From: Fontibacillus puldeungensis
GTDB lineage: Bacteria > Bacillota > Bacilli > Paenibacillales > Paenibacillaceae
NCBI RefSeq assembly: GCF_042678945.1
Contig: NZ_JBHTLM010000014.1
Coordinates: 1 to 64,000 of the forward strand
Direction: 5' to 3'
Length of the DNA: 64,000 nt
The translations under genes and the position numbers were made by a program. The notes beneath the pieces are model-generated. The model worked only from the letters and a program-made list of their open reading frames with translations. It was not told where the DNA came from and did no database searches. Of the stretch, positions 58,124 to 64,000 are shown in pieces; positions within the stretch are counted from its first letter, which is position 1, and each line of letters opens with the position of its first letter.

Positions 58124-59272
58124 TTAAATTAATTTATCGGGAATGTGCGTTTCGTTAAATGCCGGGGTATTGAACCAGTCTCCGGTTTTTGCCCAGGTCG
58201 AGTCTAGAGGTATCCACGTTTTTTTCTCCGACAAATACACTTCATTCCATGCGTGAGGACCATAGCCTCCTTGGCCGTCATATCCTAGTCCGGTGATCAC
58301 CTTCACCTTTAGCTCCTGGGATCTCGCCATGACGGCGAATAAGCGGGCATAATCAATACAAACCCCATGCTTCGTATCAAACGTCATCTGAGGTGTCTGT
58401 TCATGCCATTTGCCCTCTTGCTCATAGTCTTTCACTTTAATCTTATCGTATGTAATCTTTGTACCGACCCAGTCGTATAAAAGCCGTGCCTTCTCCTCAT
58501 CCGTCTTCGCGTCCTTCGTGATCTCCGCAGCTGCCTTCTTAATATCTTCAGGAATCTTAGCATCGATCACTTCATATTTCTGCTGAAGAATTGTCCCGAG
58601 CTCCGCCTCGACCCCACGGGTAAAGACAGGAAGTTGCTGTTTAATCAAGCTGCCGGTAAGCGGCTCAATCACACTTTGTGCTCCTTGCCGGTACACGGGT
58701 GATGCCTCCACATAACGGCTGAATTCAGTATTAGGAAATAACGTGACCACGATAAAGAGCAAAACGATGACTACCAGGCATCTCGCAGCTCCGATTAAGG
58801 TGCCAATCCCCGCTCCCAGCAGTCGACTTGGCAGAGTAGCCGGGCGACCCCCTCCAAAAGCAATACGCCCCAACAATGAGCCGCTTCCACGGAGCAGTAA
58901 AATGCCAAGCCCGACCAGTGATCTTGTCAGCAGATACATAAGAATAAACACGACGGCAAAGCGCATTAACGGAAAATCACGAACGGCCATCACAACCGTG
59001 TACCCCACTTGCTCCCATTTCGCCAAATCCCGATCCGGCAAAACGAACCCGGACAGCCATTTCTGAACAAACGGGGAAATCCAAATCGTTAGCGGGATAG
59101 CCGCAGCAATACCAAGCAGCGACAGCGCACCGCCACTTACCAAATGGAGCAAACTGCCTGCCGAGCGGGAAGCTCCACGTAACAGTCCTTGAAATATCGA
59201 GCCTAACAAAATGAGCAGCAGACAAATGGAAACTAGGTTGAATTCACGCAAGCTTTGCATCAAGACTTCCAT
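58124..59272 (-). CDS. Membrane-anchored transglutaminase-like protein with CvpA-like N-terminus
   Basis: A 382-residue protein. Residues 1-180 hold five or six helices with glycine-rich turns that recall CvpA-type proteins. The rest lies outside the membrane helices and contains a transglutaminase-like domain (about 245-375) with the triad Cys305 (KHGVCIDYARL), His340 (GPHAWNEVYL) and Asp357 (WIPLDSTW). Such domains act as cysteine proteases or cross-linkers in the bacterial envelope; the substrate is unknown. GGAGG lies 7 bp before the ATG. PBP2 lies downstream on the same strand, about 120 bp away. Confidence 0.85.
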   Translation of the reverse strand: MEVLMQSLREFNLVSICLLLILLGSIFQGLLRGASRSAGSLLHLVSGGALSLLGIAAAIPLTIWISPFVQKWLSGFVLPDRDLAKWEQVGYTVVMAVRDFPLMRFAVVFILMYLLTRSLVGLGILLLRGSGSLLGRIAFGGGRPATLPSRLLGAGIGTLIGAARCLVVIVLLFIVVTLFPNTEFSRYVEASPVYRQGAQSVIEPLTGSLIKQQLPVFTRGVEAELGTILQQKYEVIDAKIPEDIKKAAAEITKDAKTDEEKARLLYDWVGTKITYDKIKVKDYEQEGKWHEQTPQMTFDTKHGVCIDYARLFAVMARSQELKVKVITGLGYDGQGGYGPHAWNEVYLSEKKTWIPLDSTWAKTGDWFNTPAFNETHIPDKLI

Positions 59273-59363
59273 CTAGCAGCCTCCGATTTATGAACGACTG
59301 AAACAACAATGTTGAACTGCAAGCACAAGATATGTGTTTATAACCGTGTACGTTTCTTAAACT

Positions 59364-59807
59364 TTATTGAGAATTCTGCTTTGCCTCTTTAATGAACGTC
59401 TCAAGGGTACTGTTAACCGACCATTCTCCAAGAGATACACCGCGGAACATGACCTTTACCTTGTCACTTCCTGGAGTTCCGTTTACTTCGAGATTCGGGG
59501 TTTTAATCGTGAACGATCCGTCTGCATTTTGCGTAAACTTCGCCTCTTTTGCCTCATTTTTCATCATATTCAAGGCTTCGCTTTGGCTGATGCTTACGGC
59601 CTGATCCTTGACCGTCGTCACCGCGTCACCGATGTCTTTCAGCGTAATTCCGCTGTAGATAATAATAAATGCGGCAATGACAAGCACAAGCGCCCATTTG
59701 ACCAAGGTCTTCACAAAATTCAGAACCAAAAACAGAATCACCAGCGCCACAACGATGACCAGCCAGTTTTCCTGCAAAAATTCGGTCCATACTTGAACAT
59801 CCATCAT
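59364..59807 (-). CDS. Membrane protein of unknown function
   Basis: A protein of about 147 residues. Two hydrophobic segments near the N-terminus (WLVIVVALVILFLVLNFV and WALVLVIAAFIIIYSGI) are separated by a short loop. A mostly hydrophilic region follows (about 55-147) with a beta-like stretch NADGSFTIKTPNLEVNG. No family is recognised. AGGAG lies 7 bp before two adjacent ATG codons (59807 and 59804). It is upstream of and co-oriented with the membrane transglutaminase gene, so the two may share a transcript and a location at the envelope. Confidence 0.75.
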   Translation of the reverse strand: MMDVQVWTEFLQENWLVIVVALVILFLVLNFVKTLVKWALVLVIAAFIIIYSGITLKDIGDAVTTVKDQAVSISQSEALNMMKNEAKEAKFTQNADGSFTIKTPNLEVNGTPGSDKVKVMFRGVSLGEWSVNSTLETFIKEAKQNSQ

Positions 59808-60055
59808 ATTAACACTCCTAAACCCCATTTTTGTCAATCAAGCTCATCACATTAGATGTGGTCATAATTACCACAAAAAAGCTATTGTTCCTATTATACA
59901 TGATGGCCCATGGCGGTGTCAGCTTAACCTCTCCAAGCTATATTCATTTGAGAAAAAGCCAGTCATGGACAACCTTCCGGCGATTTTTTCGGTATAAGTT
60001 CGTCCGAAAAAACGTACAAGTAAGCATAAGCAACTATCAAGGGGAGGACAAATGC

Positions 60056-61234
60056 ATGAAGGTTGCATTTTGGCTATATTTCTTTATGTTTCTGGCTTTC
60101 TTCGACTTGCACGCCCAGTATCCGATCCTTACTCCGTTCGCCTTATCTCTCGGCGCGGCTCCTACGTTTATCGGTTGGATGATGGGTATATACGCTCTGA
60201 CGCACCTGCCGGGAAATCTCATTGCTGGACAGGGCGTAGACCGGCATGGAAGTCGCGGATATATGATTTTCAGTCTGCTCGGCGCCGGCATTATCCTTCT
60301 GTTTCAAGCGCATGTTACGGAGCCCTGGCAGCTTCTCGTGCTAAGATCCATCAGTGGCTTTGTGCTGGCTTTCCTCTCCCCAGCCTGCTTAGCGATGCTT
60401 GCATCCCTTTCCAGCAACCCCGTTCAGCAAGGCAAGCTGATGGCAGGCCATGGCGTGGTGCACACGGTTGCTTCCGTCGTTTCTCCGGCGGCCGGAGCAT
60501 TTCTTGTCGCTCAGTCAGGATTTACTTTAGCTTTTCAGATGCTTGGCTGGCTGCTTATCTCAACAGGAATTATCGCCATTTTTACCATTCACGAGCCCAA
60601 AAAAACGAAAGCAAGCCTTCTTCCCGCAGAGTTAAGCGTAGATGCACCGGTTTCGGTAAAAATTGATGTCATTCCGCTTCGATACTATTTGCTGCCCCTG
60701 TTCGTCGCTTGCTCCCAAGGCATCTTGTTCTTTGAACTGCCGCTGCATGAAGGTGCCGGCGCTTCAGCGATTATGCACACCGGACTTTATTTCTCCATCA
60801 TTAGCCTTGGCGCGTTAGTTACGTTATCCATGCTTTTTTTAAGCAAAATTTCGCCCTACAAACGGGCTAGTTACGGCATTCTGGGCATTGCTCTATCTTT
60901 TTTCGCCTTGGCTGCTCTAGACTTTATCCCCATTCAGGTCTCTTTATTTGCACTCGGAATGGCTAAAGGTGTCGTGTTTCCGGCCATTGCCTCCATGTTC
61001 ATCGACCTAAGCGGTGGCAAACGAATGGGGACCGTATTTTCCATGCAATCGATCGCCATGTCGCTCGGTTCATTTGTCGGACCCATCGCTGCCGGGGCGC
61101 TGCACGGCTCCTACTCTCCATACTTCTTGGCCTTTTTCCTGCTGATGCTTCTGCTGGTATTCGTCCCGCCGAAAAAGCATGGCGGATTCAAATCTCCACC
61201 GGTCAGAACGACCACGGAAGGTGCCATAAAATAA
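60056..61234 (+). CDS. MFS transporter
   Basis: A 392-residue major facilitator with 12 hydrophobic segments. The loop 2-3 signature is seen as GQGVDRHGSRGYM (about 58-70), and a similar phrase MFLSKISPYKRASYGI marks the second half. GGGGAGGA lies 7 bp before the ATG at 60056; the frame is open further upstream to 59831 but has no site there. The family fits drug or sugar exporters; the substrate cannot be predicted. It is divergent from the small membrane protein gene. Confidence 0.88.
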   Translation: MKVAFWLYFFMFLAFFDLHAQYPILTPFALSLGAAPTFIGWMMGIYALTHLPGNLIAGQGVDRHGSRGYMIFSLLGAGIILLFQAHVTEPWQLLVLRSISGFVLAFLSPACLAMLASLSSNPVQQGKLMAGHGVVHTVASVVSPAAGAFLVAQSGFTLAFQMLGWLLISTGIIAIFTIHEPKKTKASLLPAELSVDAPVSVKIDVIPLRYYLLPLFVACSQGILFFELPLHEGAGASAIMHTGLYFSIISLGALVTLSMLFLSKISPYKRASYGILGIALSFFALAALDFIPIQVSLFALGMAKGVVFPAIASMFIDLSGGKRMGTVFSMQSIAMSLGSFVGPIAAGALHGSYSPYFLAFFLLMLLLVFVPPKKHGGFKSPPVRTTTEGAIK

Positions 61235-61355
61235 TACTGCTGCTGTCCGCCCTGAGCCTATTTTTTCTTTTTAGGCAGCCGCACAGGGCACAGGGTATAG
61301 TCCTTCATAGTATAACGTGTAATCACCGAACAACTTGAAAGCGGGGTGAACACAG

Positions 61356-61481
61356 ATGAGCGGAATTGACAATTGTGGACCTGGTCATGTTTCTCCGATT
61401 CATGGCATCTTTACGTCAACAGCAACTATCCTCGTACTGTATATTTTGCTGGTGATCATTCTCCGTGCTCCTCTTTACTAA
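61356..61481 (+). CDS. YjcZ/SscA-like small sporulation-type membrane peptide
   Basis: A 41-residue peptide with GGGGTG 7 bp before the ATG. It starts MSGIDNCGPGHVSPIHGIFT and ends in one hydrophobic helix (ILVLYILLVIIL). The plan of a short glycine- and cysteine-containing head followed by a VLxILLVII helix is that of YjcZ-type peptides, made in sporulating Bacillales and associated with the spore coat. The match is by pattern only. The gene stands alone, between the MFS gene and a terminator. Confidence 0.6.
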   Translation: MSGIDNCGPGHVSPIHGIFTSTATILVLYILLVIILRAPLY

Positions 61482-61506
61482 TCTGACCATGAAGCAAGCG
61501 TGTCAT

Positions 61507-61537
61507 TCGGTCTACCCCCCGGTAGGCCGTTTGTCAT
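61507..61537 (+). terminator. Terminator after the YjcZ-like gene
   Basis: CGGTCTACC and GGTAGGCCG pair around CCC, followed by TTTGTCATTT. Confidence 0.65.
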
Positions 61538-61630
61538 TTCTACAGAATAGCAGCCCTTTTGCATGATACGCGGTACCGGGTATACACTATAACAAAACAA
61601 GCCTAAATTTCGATCCGCGAGGTGAGAGCA

Positions 61631-61978
61631 TTGACGATCAGCATCATTGTGGAAGGTAAAAACGACCGCAGCAAACTCCGCCGCCTTCTGGATGAGGATG
61701 TTCGCATCTTTTGCACGTTTGGTACGCTCAATACCGATAAATTAGAGGCTCTGCGGAAGCAGGTGAAGGAGGACGAACTGTTTTTATTTCTAGACAATGA
61801 CCCTTCCGGGAAAAAAATCCGCGGTATACTGCGGGATGCATTTCCCGATGCTACGCAAATTTACACAAGACGAGGCTACGCCGGGGTTGAAGGAACGCCC
61901 GACGAATATGTAATCGCTCAATTGGAAAAAGCCGGGCTAGAGGAATTTATTATTTATCCCCCGCCGGCTTCTTATTAA
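61631..61978 (+). CDS. Stand-alone Toprim-domain protein
   Basis: A 115-residue protein made up almost wholly of a Toprim fold, the metal-binding catalytic domain of topoisomerases, primases and RNase M5. The key residues are the glutamate in IIVEGKNDRSKL (about residue 8), the DxD in LFLDNDPSGKKIR (about 56-58) and the SGKK loop. The C-terminal half includes RRGYAGVEGTPDEYV, as in RNase M5-like members. The TTG at 61631 has AGGTGA about 6 bp upstream; the GTG at 61622 overlaps that site. It could be a small nuclease; its target is unknown. Confidence 0.8.
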   Translation: MTISIIVEGKNDRSKLRRLLDEDVRIFCTFGTLNTDKLEALRKQVKEDELFLFLDNDPSGKKIRGILRDAFPDATQIYTRRGYAGVEGTPDEYVIAQLEKAGLEEFIIYPPPASY

Positions 61979-62020
61979 GTGGCTAATATTGAGTTTTCGC
62001 TACTCGAATGCTTTAAAATG

Positions 62021-62620
62021 CTACTCCCGGGCCAAATTCTCGACCCCTTGGGCAATTTCCGCCGCAGTAGCTTGCGGCCGATATATAGCCCGCAGTTGTC
62101 CTTCCCGATCCACTAACCCGATCAAATCCATATGAACAAAGTTGTCGTTCTGATCCTTATTAATAAGAATCTGGAAGGAGTTCATCGCCAGGTTAATAGT
62201 CTTCTGCTGATCTCCACGCAAGAAGTACCATCCTGCGTAATCGGCCTTGAATTTATCACCAAATGCTTTAATCTTCTCCCGCGTATCGCGAGCAGGATCA
62301 AATGTAACTGAGACGATCGACGCATCCTTACCGAACAAGCCTTTTTCCTTTAATATGTCCTGCACCTGACTGAGACGGAAGGTCGTCATCGGGCATACAT
62401 CCGGACAATTTGCAAAGAAAAAATAAAATAATCTCACCTGGCCGTTCGTATCTTGCAGCGTCACCGTGCGTCCGTCCACATTTTCCATACTAAAATCCGC
62501 TACAGGGCGAATTACTGGAAGCTTAGGTTTAGCATAAGTGCTCCACAGCAGATAGCCCGCCAGGATGACGCATACTGCCAGAAGTACCCAAGTCCATTTA
62601 TATTTTCGAAGAACGGTCAT
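62021..62620 (-). CDS. SCO1/SenC-family copper chaperone for cytochrome oxidase
   Basis: A 199-residue thioredoxin-fold protein anchored by one N-terminal helix (about 10-28). The copper site is formed by the two cysteines in FFANCPDVCPMT (about 71 and 75) and a histidine in NFVHMDLIGLVD (about 161). SCO1 proteins insert copper into the CuA site of cytochrome c oxidase. GGGGGG lies before the ATG. It begins 12 bp after the end of ctaB in the same orientation, joining heme O synthesis to oxidase assembly. Confidence 0.93.
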   Translation of the reverse strand: MTVLRKYKWTWVLLAVCVILAGYLLWSTYAKPKLPVIRPVADFSMENVDGRTVTLQDTNGQVRLFYFFFANCPDVCPMTTFRLSQVQDILKEKGLFGKDASIVSVTFDPARDTREKIKAFGDKFKADYAGWYFLRGDQQKTINLAMNSFQILINKDQNDNFVHMDLIGLVDREGQLRAIYRPQATAAEIAQGVENLARE

Positions 62621-62632
62621 GCGTGCCCCCCA

Positions 62633-63571
62633 TTACAATCTTACAGTATCGAAGACAATAACAATTAAAAGGATCGTTAAATAGTTGACCGAGAATAAAA
62701 ATACCTTCTTCGCCCATGCATCGTTGTCTTGCGTACGAACACCTTTAAGCGCCAGTAGAATCCAGGCCAGCGACATAATTTCGCCAATGACGAGGAACCA
62801 CATTCCGGTGTAGTTGTACACATACATCAATACCGGAATCGGAAGCAGCAGGAACAAGTAAGGAAACATCTGCAGCTTGGTGCGCTGAGCACCCTTTACG
62901 ACAGGCAGCAGCGGATAGCCGGCTGCACGGTATTCCTCCATACGGCGAATCCCAAGCGCCCAAAAATGGGGCGGCTGCCACAGAAACAGCAAAGCGAACA
63001 GCATCCATGCGCCGAGATCGATTTTGCCAGAAGCAGCTACATAGCCGATTACCGGCGGCATCGCCCCCGATATAGCTCCTATCGAAGTACTCCAGGTCGA
63101 AGATCTTTTGAGCCAGAGTGTATATATGACTACATAAACAAACATGCCAACAATGCCAAAAATCCCTGCCAGCAGACCGGAAAAAGCAAACAAAACAGCG
63201 AGTCCCGAAACGCCTAATGTAATCGCATACCACAATACCGTTCTCGGGGATACCTTTCCAGTTGGAAGCGCCCGGTTTTGTGTTCGCGTCATTTTCGTAT
63301 CTAATTCCCGGTCAAAATAGTTGTTAAATACACAAGAAGACGCCATAACTAAAGCCGTACCGACTAGCATAAAAATTAGCTCAGCATATTGCAAATGCCA
63401 ATGTGACGCTAACCAGAACCCGGCAAATGCTGCAATCAAATTGGATCGCAAAATCCCCGGTTTGGTTAAAGCGATAAAATCTTTCCAAGTCGCCGTTTGC
63501 CCCTTTGGAACAGGTCTCACGGACAACGCTGCGGATTCCGAGGAAACCTGATAACTGATTGGTTTGTCCAC
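62633..63571 (-). CDS. ctaB: Protoheme IX farnesyltransferase (heme O synthase)
   Basis: A 312-residue membrane prenyltransferase of the UbiA superfamily that adds a farnesyl group to heme B. The first aspartate-rich motif is NNYFDRELDTKMTRTQNR (about 83-100) and the second region lies around QPPHFWALGIRRMEEYRAAG. About eight to nine helices are predicted. The GTG start has TAGGAGGATG 8 bp upstream. It is cotranscribed with the SCO1 gene. Its product heme O is the substrate of CtaA (45172). Confidence 0.95.
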   Translation of the reverse strand: MDKPISYQVSSESAALSVRPVPKGQTATWKDFIALTKPGILRSNLIAAFAGFWLASHWHLQYAELIFMLVGTALVMASSCVFNNYFDRELDTKMTRTQNRALPTGKVSPRTVLWYAITLGVSGLAVLFAFSGLLAGIFGIVGMFVYVVIYTLWLKRSSTWSTSIGAISGAMPPVIGYVAASGKIDLGAWMLFALLFLWQPPHFWALGIRRMEEYRAAGYPLLPVVKGAQRTKLQMFPYLFLLLPIPVLMYVYNYTGMWFLVIGEIMSLAWILLALKGVRTQDNDAWAKKVFLFSVNYLTILLIVIVFDTVRL

Positions 63572-63741
63572 GCGCGTTTCATCCTCCTACATCTAAATAG
63601 AGTTTGGAATTCACTTATATGAATCGTCCACAAATTGTTCATTAAATCAACTCTTCGCTATAAACTTTATCATATCAAAAGGCAAAAGTGTTTGACAATC
63701 AATGGAATTTAAAGAGATTTATATGACAATTTGGTGACACA

Positions 63742-63780
63742 AAAGGCCGCCCGGGGGATAACACCACCCAGCGGCCTTTA
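63742..63780. terminator. Terminator between trpS and the ctaB promoter region
   Basis: AAAGGCCGC and GCGGCCTTT pair perfectly around a 20-base loop. It lies just after the end of trpS on the minus strand. Confidence 0.75.
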
Positions 63781-63812
63781 ATCATCAGTATGCTTGTTTT
63801 ATCTGCTAATTT

Positions 63813-64000
63813 TTATTTTGTCACAAACCCCATCAGCCGTTGAACATCCTGCAACGTTTTGTCGGCCATTTCGGACGCTTTTTCAGCCCCTTGACGCAAG
63901 ATACTGCGCAGTTCACCGGACTCCCGGATGTCCCGATAACGCTGCTGGAGCGGTTCAAGTACACTGACTACCGCTTCAGCGAGATCCTTCTTAAATGGCC
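63813..64000 (-). CDS. trpS: Tryptophanyl-tRNA synthetase, C-terminal end (cut by window edge)
   Basis: The last 61 residues of a minus-strand gene that continues beyond the window. The sequence FKKDLAEAVVSVLEPLQQRY, then the stretch IRESGELRSILRQGAEKASE and ADKTLQDVQRLMGF, is the C-terminal helical end of bacterial TrpS, which charges tRNA(Trp). The catalytic HIGH and KMSKS motifs lie outside the window. It ends in TAA at 63813-63815, followed by a hairpin terminator. Confidence 0.85.
   Translation of the reverse strand, partial: PFKKDLAEAVVSVLEPLQQRYRDIRESGELRSILRQGAEKASEMADKTLQDVQRLMGFVTK

Overview
The window comes from an endospore-forming, low-to-mid-GC Gram-positive bacterium of the Bacillales, most likely Paenibacillus or a close relative. 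The grounds are strong AGGAGG-type ribosome binding sites, frequent TTG and GTG starts, Bacillus-type dnaB/dnaI primosome genes, a Sda sporulation checkpoint peptide, YheC/D and YjcZ-like sporulation proteins, SdhCAB, and the futalosine enzyme MqnE, which Bacillus subtilis lacks. Apart from two insertion-sequence pieces and a family of short repeats, it is ordinary chromosomal backbone.

Layout: 1-0.85 kb, an IS4-type transposase cut by the window edge, joined to a truncated dispersed repeat. 0.85-6.8 kb, a GNAT acetyltransferase, then an Agr-like sensor kinase and LytTR regulator divergent from a Bce-like ABC exporter, with three repeat sites between them. 6.9-10.7 kb, small metabolic and stress genes (methyltransferase, YbaK-like, DJ-1 with a Fur-like box, HxlR regulator, cupin, a broken small membrane gene). 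10.7-15.4 kb, sdhCAB with a 63-bp tandem repeat between sdhC and sdhA and a divergent LysR gene. 15.5-19.1 kb, a cation antiporter and KtrA/KtrB potassium channel behind a c-di-AMP (ydaO) riboswitch. 19.4-26.4 kb, CAAX protease, uvrC, trxA, a YqzM-like peptide, dnaI and dnaB. 26.6-31.6 kb, YuiB, HemQ, NDH-2 and ferredoxin-NADP reductase. 31.6-34.4 kb, sda under a DnaA-box cluster, YheC/D and an AI-2E family permease. 34.9-38.3 kb, iron-sulfur and quinone genes (HesB/IscA, MqnE, an NDH-2-like protein, YuzB, Nfu). 39.6-42.5 kb, metNIQ behind a SAM riboswitch. 42.5-46.7 kb, a HEPN protein, a UbiD decarboxylase, CtaA and a thioredoxin-like protein. 46.8-51.3 kb, DUF2515, a SpoVB-like flippase, DUF456 and a HAD phosphatase. 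51.7-55.8 kb, an IS3 remnant and repeat, then mntABCD with a MntR box. 55.9-64 kb, PBP2, a membrane transglutaminase, MFS, Toprim, SCO1, CtaB and the 3' end of trpS.

Functionally the window concentrates on the aerobic respiratory chain: quinone synthesis (MqnE, probably the UbiD protein), quinone reduction (SdhCAB, two NDH-2-type proteins), heme and heme A synthesis (HemQ, CtaB, CtaA), copper delivery to cytochrome oxidase (SCO1) and iron-sulfur assembly. Ion homeostasis (Ktr, the antiporter, Mnt) is controlled by recognisable signals.

The least expected item is a 185-189-bp MITE-like intergenic element present five times. Three copies are complete, with inverted ends and two internal copies of the same quasi-palindromic unit at constant spacing. 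The two truncated copies each end against an insertion-sequence fragment. No CRISPR array, prophage, biosynthetic cluster or obvious defence island was seen.
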